Shown piece by piece: positions 42,001 to 57,000 of a stretch of DNA of 64,000 nt. Under the pieces are notes generated by a model that made no database searches, was not told the DNA's origin, and saw only the letters and a program-made list of their open reading frames with translations. Source of the DNA: Ascidia mentula. Taxonomy: Eukaryota > Chordata > Ascidiacea > Phlebobranchia > Ascidiidae. The stretch spans positions 3,164,501 to 3,228,500 of the forward strand of contig OX387200.1 in assembly GCA_947561715.1 (NCBI GenBank), written 5' to 3'. How positions within the stretch are numbered: the first letter of the stretch is position 1; each line of letters opens with the position of its first letter. Made by a program: the position numbers and the translations under genes.

Positions 42001-45000
42001 CGCAATTTCCATTTCTATCTTGGAATCCAACGTTACAATCACAAGCGTATGAACCATCGTTGTTCGTGCAATTGGTACTTTGAGGTCCACAGGCAACAGC
42101 TGTTCCATTCAGGCATTCGTCGATGTCTAAAATCATGGAAAGTTTTGACAATTACGAATGCATGCATGATCTTACATTTCAACTGAAAATGAACAACGCT
42201 CTTACCAACGCAATTTCCATTTGTATCTTGGAATCCAACGTTACAATCACAAGTGTATGAACCATCGTTGTTCGTGCAATTGGTACTTTGAGGTCCACAG
42301 GCAACAGCTGTTCCATTCAGGCATTCGTCGATGTCTAAAATCATGGAAAGTTTTGACAATTACGAATGCATGCATGATCTTACATTTCAACTGAAAATGA
42401 ACAACGCTCTTACCAACGCAATTTCCATTTGTATCTTGGAATCCAACGTTACAATCACAAGTGTATGAACCATCGTTGTTCGTGCAATTGGTACTTTGAG
42501 GTCCACAGGCAACAGCTGTTCCATTCAGGCATTCGTCGATGTCTAAAATCATGGAAAGTTTTTGCAATAACGAATGCATGCATGATCTTACATTTCAACT
42601 GAAAATGAACAACGCTCTTACCAACGCAATTTCCATTTGTATCTTGGAATCCAACGTTACAATCACAAGTGTATGAACCATCGTTGTTCGTGCAATTGGT
42701 ACTTTGAGGTCCACAGGAAACAGCTGTTCCATTCAGGCATTCGTCGAAGTCTAAAATCATGGAAATTTTGACAATTACGAATGCATGCAGGATCTTACAT
42801 TTCAACTGAAAATGAACAACACTCTTACCAACGCAATTTCCATTTGTATCTTGGAATCCAACGTTACAATCACAAGTGTATGAACCATCGTTGTTCGTGC
42901 AATTGGTACTTTGAGGTCCACAGGCAACAGCTGTTCCATTCAGGCATTCGTCGATGTCTAAAATCATGGAATGTTTTACAATTACGTATCCATATATGAA
43001 CCATTTCAACTGAAAATGAACAACGCTCTTACCAACGCAATTTCCATTTGTATCTTGGAATCCAACGTTACAATCACAAGTGTATGAACCATCGTTGTTC
43101 GTGCAATTGGTACTTTGAGGTCCGCAGGCAACAGCTGTTCCATTCAGGCATTCGTCGATGTCTAAAATCATGGAAAGTTTTGAAAATTACGAATGCATGC
43201 ATGATCTTACATTTCAACTGAAAATGAACAACGCTCTTACCAACGCAATTTCCATTTGTATCTTGGAATCCAACGTTACAATCACAAGTGTATGAACCAT
43301 CGTTGTTCGTGCAATTGGTACTTTGAGGTCCACAGGCAACAGCTGTTCCATTTAGGCATTCGTCGATGTCTAAAATCATGGAAAGTTTTGACAATCACGA
43401 ATGCATACATGATCTTACATTTCAACTGAAAATGAACAACGCTCTTACCAACGCAATTTCCATTTGTATCTTGGAATCCAACGTTACAATCACAAGTGTA
43501 TGAACCATCGTTGTTCCTACAATTGGTACTTTGAGGTCCACAGGCAACAGCTGTTCCATTCAGGCATTCGTCGATGTCTAAAATCATGGAAAGTTTTGAC
43601 AATTACGAATGCATACATGATCTTACATTTCAACTGAAAATGAACAACGCTCTTACCAACGCAATTTCCATTTGTATCTTGGAATCCAACGTTACAATCA
43701 CAAGTGTATGAACCATCGTTGTTCCTACAATTGGTACTTTGAGGTCCACAGGCAACAGCTGTTCCATTCAGGCATTCGTCGATGTCTAAAATCATGGAAT
43801 GTTTTACAATTACGTAACCATATATGATCCATTTCAACTGAAAATGAACAACGCTCTTACCAACGCAATTTCCATTTGTATCTTGGAATCCAACGTTACA
43901 ATCACAAGTGTATGAACCATCGTTGTTCGTGCAATTGGTACTTTGAGGTCCACAGGCAACAGCTGTTCCATTCAGGCATTCGTCGATGTCTAAAATCATG
44001 GAAAGTTTTGACAATTATGAATGCATGCATGATCTTACATTTCAACTGAAAATGAACAACGCTCTTACCAACGCAATTTCCATTTGTATCTTGGAATCCA
44101 ACGTTACAATCACAAGTGTATGAACCATCGTTGTTCGTACAATTGGTACTTTGAGGTCCACAGGCAACAGCTGTTCCATTCAGGCATTCGTCGATGTCTA
44201 AAATCATGGAATGTTTTACAATTACGTATCCATGTATGAACCATTTCAACTGAAAATGAACAACGCTCTTACCAACGCAATTTCCATTTGTATCTTGGAA
44301 TCCAACGTTACAATCACAAGTGTATGAACCATCGTTGTTCGTGCAATTGATACTTTGAGGTCCACAGGCAACAGCTGTTCCATTCAGGCATTCGTCGATG
44401 TCTAAAATCATGGAATGTTTTTACAATTACGAATGCATGCATGATCTTACATTTCAACAGAAAATGAACAACGCTCTTACCAACGCAATTTCCATTTGTA
44501 TCTTGGAATCCAACGTAACAATCACAAGTGTATGAACCATCGTTGTTCGTGCAATTGGTACTTTGAGGTCCACAGGCAACAGCTGTTCCATTCAGGCATT
44601 CGTCGATGTCTAAAATCATGGAATGTTTAACAATTACGTATCCATATATGAACCATTTCAACTGAAAATGAACAACGCTCTTACCAACGCAATTTCCATT
44701 TGTATCTTGGAATCCAACGTTACAATCACAAGTGTATGAACCATCGTTGTTCGTGCAATTGGTACTTTGAGGTCCACAGGCAACAGCTGTTCCATTCAGG
44801 CATTCGTCGATGTCTAAAATCATGGAAAATTTTGACAATCACGAATGCATACATGATCTTACATTTCAACTGAAAATGAACAACGCTCTTACCAACGCAA
44901 TTTCCATTTCTATCTTGGAATCCAACGTTACAATCACAAGCGTATGAACCATCGTTGTTCGTGCAATTGGTACTTTGAGGTCCACAGGCAACAGCTGTTC

Positions 45001-48000
45001 CATTCAGGCATTCGTCGATGTCTAAAATCATGGAAAGTTTTTGCAATTACGAATGCATGCATGATCTTAGATTTCAACAGAAAATGAACAACGCTCTTAC
45101 CAACGCAATTTCCATTTGTATCTTGGAATCCAACGTTACAATCACAAGTGTATGAACCATCATTGTTCGTGCAATTGGTACTTTGAGGTCCACAGGCAAC
45201 AGCTGTTCCATTCAGGCATTCGTCGATGTCTAAAATCATAGAATGATTTTGCAATTACGAATGCATGCATGATCTTACATTTCAACTGAAAATGAACAAC
45301 GCTCTCACCAACGCAATTTCCATTTGTATCTTGGAATCCAACGTTACAATCACAAGTGTATGAACCATCGTTGTTCGTGCAATTGGTACTTTGAGGTCCA
45401 CAGGCAACAGCTGTTCCATTCAGGCATTCGTCGATGTCTAACATCATGGAAAGTTTTGACAATCACGAATGCATACATGATCTTACATTTCAACTGAAAA
45501 TGAACAACGCTCTTACCAACGCAATTTCCATTTGTATCTTGGAATCCAACGTTACAATCACAAGTGTATGAACCATCGTTGTTCGTGCAATTGGTACTTT
45601 GAGGTCCACAGGCAACAGCTGTTCCATTCAGGCATTCGTCGATGTCTAAAATCATAGAATGATTTTGCAATTACGAATGCATGCATGATCTTACATTTCA
45701 ACTGAAAATGAACAACGCTCTTACCAACGCAATTTCCATTTGTATCTTGGAATCCAACGTTACAATCACAAGTGTATGAACCATCGTTGTTCGTGCAATT
45801 GGTACTTTGAGGTCCACAGGCAACAGCTGTTCCATTCAGGCATTCGTCGATGTCTAATATCATAGAATGATTTTGCAATTACGAATGCATGCATGATCTT
45901 ACATTTCAACTGAAAATGAACAACGCTCTTACCAACGCAATTTCCATTTGTATCTTGGAATCCAACGTTACAATCACAAGTGTATGAACCATCGTTGTTC
46001 GTGCAATTGGTACTTTGAGGTCCACAGGCAACAGCTGTTCCATTCAGGCATTCGTCGATGTCTAAAATCATGGAATGATTTTACAATTACGAATGCATGC
46101 ATGATCTTACATTTCAACTGAAAATGAACAACGCTCTTACCAACGCAATTTCCATTTGTATCTTGGAATCCAACGTTACAATCACAAGTGTATGAACCAT
46201 CGTTGTTCGTGCAATTGGTACTTTGAGGTCCACAGGCAACAGCTGTTCCATTCAAGCATTCGTCGATGTCTAAAATCATAGAATGATTTTGCAATTACGA
46301 ATGCATGCATGATCTTACATTTCAACTGAAAATGAACAACGCTCTTACCAACGCAATTTCCATTTGTATCTTGGAATCCAACGTTACAATCACAAGTGTA
46401 TGAACCATCGTTGTTCGTGCAATTGGTACTTTGAGGTCCACAGGCAACAGCTGTTCCATTCAGGCATTCGTCGATGTCTAACATCATGGAAAGTTTTACA
46501 TTACGAATCCATATATGATCCATTTCAACTGAAAATGAACAACGCTCTTACCAACGCAATTTCCATTTGTATCTTGGAATCCAACGTTACAATCACAAGT
46601 GTATGAACCATCGTTGTTCGTGCAATTGGTACTTTGAGGTCCACAGGCAACAGCTGTTCCATTCAGGCATTCGTCGATGTCTAAAATCATAGAATGATTT
46701 TGCAATTACGAATGCATGCATGATCTTACATTTCAACTGAAAATGAACAACGCTCTTACCAACGCAATTTCCATTTGTATCTTGGAATCCAACGTTACAA
46801 TCACAAGTGTATGAACCATCGTTGTTCGTGCAATTGGTACTTTGAGGTCCACAGGCAACAGCTGTTCCATTCAGGCATTCGTCGATGTCTAAAATCATGG
46901 AATGATTTTACAATTACGAATGCATGCATGATCTTACATTTCAACTGAAAATGAGCAATGCTCTTACCAACGCAATTTCCATTTGTATCTTGGAATCCAA
47001 CGTTACAATCACAAGTGTATGAACCATCGTTGTTCGTGCAATTGGTACTTTGAGGTCCACAGGCAACAGCTGTTCCATTCAGGCATTCGTCGATGTCTAA
47101 CATCATGGAAAGTTTTGCATTACGAATCCATATATGATCTTTCATTTCAACTGAAAATGAACAACGCTCTTACCAACGCAATTTCCATTTGTATCTTGGA
47201 ATCCAACGTTACAATCACAAGTGTATGAACCATCGTTGTTCGTGCAATTGGTACTTTGAGGTCCACAGGCAACAGCTGTTCCATTCAGGCATTCGTCGAT
47301 GTCTAACATCATGGAAAGTTTTACATTACGAATCCATATATGATCCATTTCAACTGAAAATGATCAACTCTCTTACCAACGCAATTTCCATTTGTATCTT
47401 GGAATCCAACGTTACAATCACAAGTGTATGAACCATCGTTGTTCGTGCAATTGGTACTTTGAGGTCCACAGGCAACAGCTGTTCCATTCAGGCATTCGTC
47501 GATGTCTAAAATCATGGAATGATTTTACAATTACGAATGCATGCATGATCTTACATTTCAACTGAAAATGAACAACGCTCTTACCAACGCAATTTCCATT
47601 TGTATCTTGGAATCCAACGTTACAATCACAAGTGTATGAACCATCGTTGTTCGTGCAATTGGTACTTTGAGGTCCACAGGCAACAGCTGTTCCATTCAGG
47701 CATTCGTCGATGTCTAACATCATGGAATGATTTTACAATTACGAATGCATGCATGATCTTACATTTCAACTGAAAATGAACAACGCTCTTACCAACGCAA
47801 TTTCCATTTGTATCTTGGAATCCAACGTTACAATCACAAGTGTATGAACCATCGTTGTTCGTGCAATTGGTACTTTGAGGTCCACAGGCAACAGCTGTTC
47901 CATTCAGGCATTCGTCGATGTCTAACATCATGGAAAGTTTTACATTACGAATCCATATATGATCCATTTCAACTGAAAATGAACAACGCTCTTACCAACG

Positions 48001-51000
48001 CAATTTCCATTTGTATCTTGGAATCCAACGTTACAATCACAAGTGTATGAACCATCGTTGTTCGTGCAATTGGTACTTTGAGGTCCACAGGCAACAGCTG
48101 TTCCATTCAGGCATTCGTCGATGTCTAAAATCATGGAATGATTTTGCAATTACGAATGCATGCATGATCTTACATTTCAACTGAAAGTGAACAACGCTCT
48201 TACCAACGCAATTTCCATTTGTATCTTGGAATCCAACGTTACAATCACAAGTGTATGAACCATCGTTGTTCGTGCAATTGGTACTTTGAGGTCCACAGGC
48301 AACAGCTGTTCCATTCAGGCATTCGTCGATGTCTAAAATCATGGAATGATTTTACAATTACGAATGCATGCATGATCTTACATTTCAACTGAAAATGAAC
48401 AACGCTCTTACCAACGCAATTTCCATTTGTATCTTGGAATCCAACGTTACAATCACAAGTGTATGAACCATCGTTGTTCGTGCAATTGGTACTTTGAGGT
48501 CCACAGGCAACAGCTGTTCCATTCAGGCATTCGTCGATGTCTAACATCATGGAAAGTTTTACATTACGAATCCATATATGATCCATTTCAACTGAAAATG
48601 AACAACGCTCTTACCAACGCAATTTCCATTTGTATCTTGGAATCCAACGTTACAATCACAAGTGTATGAACCATCGTTGTTCGTGCAATTGGTACTTTGA
48701 GGTCCACAGGCAACAGCTGTTCCATTCAGGCATTCGTCGATGTCTAACATCATGGAAAGTTTTACATTACGAATCCATATATGATCCATTTCAACTGAAA
48801 ATGAACAACGCTCTTACCAACGCAATTTCCATTTGTATCTTGGAATCCAACGTTACAATCACAAGTGTATGAACCATCGTTGTTCGTGCAATTGGTACTT
48901 TGAGGTCCACAGGCAACAGCTGTTCCATTCAGGCATTCGTCGATGTCTAAAATCATGGAATGATTTTGCAATTACGAATGCATGCATGATCTTACATTTC
49001 AACTGAAAGTGAACAACGCTCTTACCAACGCAATTTCCATTTGTATCTTGGAATCCAACGTTACAATCACAAGTGTATGAACCATCGTTGTTCGTGCAAT
49101 TGGTACTTTGAGGTCCACAGGCAACAGCTGTTCCATTCAGGCATTCGTCGATGTCTAACATCATGGAAAGTTTTACATTACGAATCCATATATGATCCAT
49201 TTCAACTGAAAATGAACAACGCTCTTACCAACGCAATTTCCATTTGTATCTTGGAATCCAACGTTACAATCACAAGTGTATGAACCATCGTTGTTCGTGC
49301 AATTGGTACTTTGAGGTCCACAGGCAACAGCTGTTCCATTCAGGCATTCGTCGATGTCTAACATCATGGAAAGTTTTACATTACGAATCCATATATGATC
49401 TTACATTTCAACTGAAAATGAACAACGCTCTTACCAACGCAATTTCCATTTGTATCTTGGAATCCAACGTTACAATCACAAGTGTATGAACCATCGTTGT
49501 TCGTGCAATTGGTACTTTGAGGTCCACAGGCAACAGCTGTTCCATTCAGGCATTCGTCGATGTCTAACATCATGGAAAGTTTTACATTACGAATCCATAT
49601 ATGGTCCATTTCAACTGAAAATGAACAACGCTCTTACCAACGCAATTTCCATTTGTATCTTGGAATCCAACGTTACAATCACAAGTGTATGAACCATCGT
49701 TGTTCGTGCAATTGGTACTTTGAGGTCCACAGGCAACAGCTGTTCCATTCAGGCATTCGTCGATGTCTAACATCATGGAATGATTTTACAATTACGAATG
49801 CATGCATGATCTTACATTTCAACTGAAAATGAACAACGCTCTTACCAACGCAATTTCCATTTGTATCTTGGAATCCAACGTTACAATCACAAGTGTATGA
49901 ACCATCGTTGTTCGTGCAATTGGTACTTTGAGGTCCACAGGCAACAGCTGTTCCATTCAGGCATTCGTCGATGTCTAAAATCATGGAATGATTTTACAAT
50001 TACGAATGCATGCATGATCTTACATTTCAACTGAAAATGAACAACGCTCTTACCAACGCAATTTCCATTTGTATCTTGGAATCCAACGTTACAATCACAA
50101 GTGTATGAACCATCGTTGTTCGTGCAATTGGTACTTTGAGGTCCACAGGCAACAATTGTTCCATTTAGGCATTCGTCGATGTCTAACATCATGGAAAGTT
50201 TTACATTACGAATCCATATATGATCCATTTCAACTGAAAATGAACAACGCTCTTACCAACGCAATTTCCATTTGTATCTTGGAATCCAACGTTACAATCA
50301 CAAGTGTATGAACCATCGTTGTTCGTGCAATTGGTACTTTGAGGTCCACAGGCAACAGCTGTTCCATTCAGGCATTCGTCGATGTCTAACATCATGGAAT
50401 GATTTTACAATTACGAATGCATGCATGATCTTACATTTCAACTGAAAATGAACAACGCTCTTACCAACGCAATTTCCATTTGTATCTTGGAATCCAACGT
50501 TACAATCACAAGTGTATGAACCATCGTTGTTCGTGCAATTGGTACTTTGAGGTCCACAGGCAACAGCTGTTCCATTCAGGCATTCGTCGATGTCTAAAAT
50601 CATGGAATGATTTTGCAATTACGAATGCATGCATGATCATACATTTCAACTGAAAGTGAACAACGCTCTTACCAACGCAATTTCCATTTGTATCTTGGAA
50701 TCCAACGTTACAATCACAAGTGTATGAACCATCGTTGTTCGTGCAATTGGTACTTTGAGGTCCACAGGCAACAGCTGTTCCATTCAGGCATTCGTCGATG
50801 TCTAAAATCATGGAATGATTTTACAATTACGAATGCATGCATGATCTTACATTTCAACTGAAAATGAACAACGCTCTTACCAACGCAATTTCCATTTGTA
50901 TCTTGGAATCCAACGTTACAATCACAAGTGTATGAACCATCGTTGTTCGTGCAATTGGTACTTTGAGGTCCACAGGCAACAGCTGTTCCATTCAGGCATT

Positions 51001-54000
51001 CGTCGATGTCTAACATCATGGAAAGTTTTACATTACGAATCCATATATGATCCATTTCAACTGAAAATGAACAACGCTCTTACCAACGCAATTTCCATTT
51101 GTATCTTGGAATCCAACGTTACAATCACAAGTGTATGAACCATCGTTGTTCGTGCAATTGGTACTTTGAGGTCCACAGGCAACAGCTGTTCCATTCAGGC
51201 ATTCGTCGATGTCTAAAATCATAGAATGATTTTGCAATTACGAATGCATGCATGATCTTACATTTCAACTGAAAATGAACAACGCTCTTACCAACGCAAT
51301 TTCCATTTGTATCTTGGAATCCAACGTTACAATCACAAGTGTATGAACCATCGTTGTTCGTGCAATTGGTACTTTGAGGTCCACAGGCAACAGCTGTTCC
51401 ATTCAGGCATTCGTCGATGTCTAAAATCATGGAATGATTTTACAATTACGAATGCATGCATAATCTTACATTTCAACTGAAAATGAACAACGCTCTTACC
51501 AACGCAATTTCCATTTGTATCTTGGAATCCAACGTTACAATCACAAGTGTATGAACCATCGTTGTTCGTGCAATTGGTACTTTGAGGTCCACAGGCAACA
51601 ATTGTTCCATTTAGGCATTCGTCGATGTCTAATATCATAGAAAGTTTTACATTACGAATCCATATATGATCCATTTCAACTGAAAATGAACAACGCTCTT
51701 ACCAACGCAATTTCCATTTGTATCTTGGAATCCAACGTTACAATCACAAGTGTATGAACCATCGTTGTTCGTGCAATTGGTACTTTGAGGTCCACAGGCA
51801 ACAGCTGTTCCATTCAGGCATTCGTCGATGTCTAACATCATGGAAAGTTTTACATTACGAATCCATATATGATCCATTTCAACTGAAAATGAACAACGCT
51901 CTTACCAACGCAATTTCCATTTGTATCTTGGAATCCAACGTTACAATCACAAGTGTATGAACCATCGTTGTTCGTGCAATTGGTACTTTGAGGTCCACAG
52001 GCAACAGCTGTTCCATTCAGGCATTCGTCGATGTCTAAAATCATGGAATGATTTTGCAATTACGAATGCATGCATGATCTTACATTTCAACTGAAAATGA
52101 ACAACGCTCTTACCAACGCAATTTCCATTTGTATCTTGGAATCCAACGTTACAATCACAAGTGTATGAACCATCGTTGTTCGTGCAATTGGTACTTTGAG
52201 GTCCACAGGCAACAGCTGTTCCATTCAGGCATTCGTCGATGTCTAAAATCATGGAATGATTTTACAATTACGAATGCATGCATGATCTTACATTTCAACT
52301 GAAAATGAACAACGCTCTTACCAACGCAATTTCCATTTGTATCTTGGAATCCAACGTTACAATCACAAGTGTATGAACCATCGTTGTTCGTGCAATTGGT
52401 ACTTTGAGGTCCACAGGCAACAGCTGTTCCATTCAGGCATTCGTCGATGTCTAAAATCATGGAAAGTTTTACATTACGAATCCATATATGATCCATTTCA
52501 ACTGAAAATGAACAACGCTCTTACCAACGCAATTTCCATTTGTATCTTGGAATCCAACGTTACAATCACAAGTGTATGAACCATCGTTGTTCGTGCAATT
52601 GGTACTTTGAGGTCCACAGGCAACAGCTGTTCCATTCAGGCATTCGTCGATGTCTAAAATCATAGAATGATTTTGCAATTACGAATGCATGCATGATCTT
52701 ACATTTCAACTGAAAATGAACAACGCTCTTACCAACGCAATTTCCATTTGTATCTTGGAATCCAACGTTACAATCACAAGTGTATGAACCATCGTTGTTC
52801 GTGCAATTGGTACTTTGAGGTCCACAGGCAACAGCTGTTCCATTCAGGCATTCGTCGATGTCTAAAATCATAGAATGATTTTGCAATTACGAATGCATGC
52901 ATGATCTTACATTTCAACTGAAAATGAACAACGCTCTTACCAACGCAATTTCCATTTGTATCTTGGAATCCAACGTTACAATCACAAGTGTATGAACCAT
53001 CGTTGTTCGTGCAATTGGTACTTTGAGGTCCACAGGCAACAGCTGTTCCATTCAGGCATTCGTCGATGTCTAAAATCATGGAATGATTTTACAATTACGA
53101 ATGCATGCATGATCTTACATTTCAACTGAAAATGAACAACGCTCTTACCAACGCAATTTCCATTTGTATCTTGGAATCCAACGTTACAATCACAAGTGTA
53201 TGAACCATCGTTGTTCGTGCAATTGGTACTTTGAGGTCCACAGGCAACAGCTGTTCCATTCAGGCATTCGTCGATGTCTAACATCATGGAAAGTTTTACA
53301 TTACGAATCCATATATGATCTTACATTTCAACTGAAAATGAACAACGCTCTTACCAACGCAATTTCCATTTGTATCTTGGAATCCAACGTTACAATCACA
53401 AGTGTATGAACCATCGTTGTTCGTGCAATTGGTACTTTGAGGTCCACAGGCAACAGCTGTTCCATTCAGGCATTCGTCGATGTCTAACATCATGGAAAGT
53501 TTTACATTACGAATCCATATATGGTCCATTTCAACTGAAAATGAACAACGCTCTTACCAACGCAATTTCCATTTGTATCTTGGAATCCAACGTTACAATC
53601 ACAAGTGTATGAACCATCGTTGTTCGTGCAATTGGTACTTTGAGGTCCACAGGCAACAGCTGTTCCATTCAGGCATTCGTCGATGTCTAAAATCATGGAA
53701 TGATTTTACAATTACGAATGCATGCATGATCTTACATTTCAACTGAAAATGAACAACGCTCTTACCAACGCAATTTCCATTTGTATCTTGGAATCCAACG
53801 TTACAATCACAAGTGTATGAACCATCGTTGTTCGTGCAATTGGTACTTTGAGGTCCACAGGCAACAGCTGTTCCATTCAGGCATTCGTCGATGTCTAACA
53901 TCATGGAATGATTTTACAATTACGAATGCATGCATGATCTTACATTTCAACTGAAAATGAACAACGCTCTTACCAACGCAATTTCCATTTGTATCTTGGA

Positions 54001-57000
54001 ATCCAACGTTACAATCACAAGTGTATGAACCATCGTTGTTCGTGCAATTGGTACTTTGAGGTCCACAGGCAACAGCTGTTCCATTCAGGCATTCGTCGAT
54101 GTCTAAAATCATGGAATGATTTTACAATTACGAATGCATGCATGATCTTACATTTCAACTGAAAATGAACAACGCTCTTACCAACGCAATTTCCATTTGT
54201 ATCTTGGAATCCAACGTTACAATCACAAGTGTATGAACCATCGTTGTTCGTGCAATTGGTACTTTGAGGTCCACAGGCAACAATTGTTCCATTTAGGCAT
54301 TCGTCGATGTCTAACATCATGGAAAGTTTTACATTACGAATCCATATATGATCCATTTCAACTGAAAATGAACAACGCTCTTACCAACGCAATTTCCATT
54401 TGTATCTTGGAATCCAACGTTACAATCACAAGTGTATGAACCATCGTTGTTCGTGCAATTGGTACTTTGAGGTCCACAGGCAACAGCTGTTCCATTCAGG
54501 CATTCGTCGATGTCTAACATCATGGAATGATTTTACAATTACGAATGCATGCATGATCTTACATTTCAACTGAAAATGAACAACGCTCTTACCAACGCAA
54601 TTTCCATTTGTATCTTGGAATCCAACGTTACAATCACAAGTGTATGAACCATCGTTGTTCGTGCAATTGGTACTTTGAGGTCCACAGGCAACAGCTGTTC
54701 CATTCAGGCATTCGTCGATGTCTAAAATCATGGAATGATTTTGCAATTACGAATGCATGCATGATCATACATTTCAACTGAAAGTGAACAACGCTCTTAC
54801 CAACGCAATTTCCATTTGTATCTTGGAATCCAACGTTACAATCACAAGTGTATGAACCATCGTTGTTCGTGCAATTGGTACTTTGAGGTCCACAGGCAAC
54901 AGCTGTTCCATTCAGGCATTCGTCGATGTCTAAAATCATGGAATGATTTTACAATTACGAATGCATGCATGATCTTACATTTCAACTGAAAATGAACAAC
55001 GCTCTTACCAACGCAATTTCCATTTGTATCTTGGAATCCAACGTTACAATCACAAGTGTATGAACCATCGTTGTTCGTGCAATTGGTACTTTGAGGTCCA
55101 CAGGCAACAGCTGTTCCATTCAGGCATTCGTCGATGTCTAACATCATGGAAAGTTTTACATTACGAATCCATATATGATCCATTTCAACTGAAAATGAAC
55201 AACGCTCTTACCAACGCAATTTCCATTTGTATCTTGGAATCCAACGTTACAATCACAAGTGTATGAACCATCGTTGTTCGTGCAATTGGTACTTTGAGGT
55301 CCACAGGCAACAGCTGTTCCATTCAGGCATTCGTCGATGTCTAAAATCATAGAATGATTTTGCAATTACGAATGCATGCATGATCTTACATTTCAACTGA
55401 AAATGAACAACGCTCTTACCAACGCAATTTCCATTTGTATCTTGGAATCCAACGTTACAATCACAAGTGTATGAACCATCGTTGTTCGTGCAATTGGTAC
55501 TTTGAGGTCCACAGGCAACAGCTGTTCCATTCAGGCATTCGTCGATGTCTAAGATCATGGAATGATTTTACAATTACGAATGCATGCATAATCTTACATT
55601 TCAACTGAAAATGAACAACGCTCTTACCAACGCAATTTCCATTTGTATCTTGGAATCCAACGTTACAATCACAAGTGTATGAACCATCGTTGTTCGTGCA
55701 ATTGGTACTTTGAGGTCCACAGGCAACAATTGTTCCATTTAGGCATTCGTCGATGTCTAATATCATAGAAAGTTTTACATTACGAATCCATATATGATCC
55801 ATTTCAACTGAAAATGAACAACGCTCTTACCAACGCAATTTCCATTTGTATCTTGGAATCCAACGTTACAATCACAAGTGTATGAACCATCGTTGTTCGT
55901 GCAATTGGTACTTTGAGGTCCACAGGCAACAGCTGTTCCATTCAGGCATTCGTCGATGTCTAACATCATGGAAAGTTTTACATTACGAATCCATATATGA
56001 TCCATTTCAACTGAAAATGAACAACGCTCTTACCAACGCAATTTCCATTTGTATCTTGGAATCCAACGTTACAATCACAAGTGTATGAACCATCGTTGTT
56101 CGTGCAATTGGTACTTTGAGGTCCACAGGCAACAGCTGTTCCATTCAGGCATTCGTCGATGTCTAAAATCATGGAATGATTTTGCAATTACGAATGCATG
56201 CATGATCTTACATTTCAACTGAAAATGAACAACGCTCTTACCAACGCAATTTCCATTTGTATCTTGGAATCCAACGTTACAATCACAAGTGTATGAACCA
56301 TCGTTGTTCGTGCAATTGGTACTTTGAGGTCCACAGGCAACAGCTGTTCCATTCAGGCATTCGTCGATGTCTAAAATCATGGAATGATTTTACAATTACG
56401 AATGCATGCATGATCTTACATTTCAACTGAAAATGAACAACGCTCTTACCAACGCAATTTCCATTTGTATCTTGGAATCCAACGTTACAATCACAAGTGT
56501 ATGAACCATCGTTGTTCGTGCAATTGGTACTTTGAGGTCCACAGGCAACAGCTGTTCCATTCAGGCATTCGTCGATGTCTAAAATCATGAAAAGTTTTAC
56601 ATTACGAATCCATATATGATCCATTTCAACTGAAAATGAACAACGCTCTTACCAACGCAATTTCCATTTGTATCTTGGAATCCAACGTTACAATCACAAG
56701 TGTATGAACCATCGTTGTTCGTGCAATTGGTACTTTGAGGTCCACAGGCAACAGCTGTTCCATTCAGGCATTCGTCGATGTCTAAAATCATAGAATGATT
56801 TTGCAATTACGAATGCATGCATGATCTTACATTTCAACTGAAAATGAACAACGCTCTTACCAACGCAATTTCCATTTGTATCTTGGAATCCAACGTTACA
56901 ATCACAAGTGTATGAACCATCGTTGTTCGTGCAATTGGTACTTTGAGGTCCACAGGCAACAGCTGTTCCATTCAGGCATTCGTCGATGTCTAAAATCATG

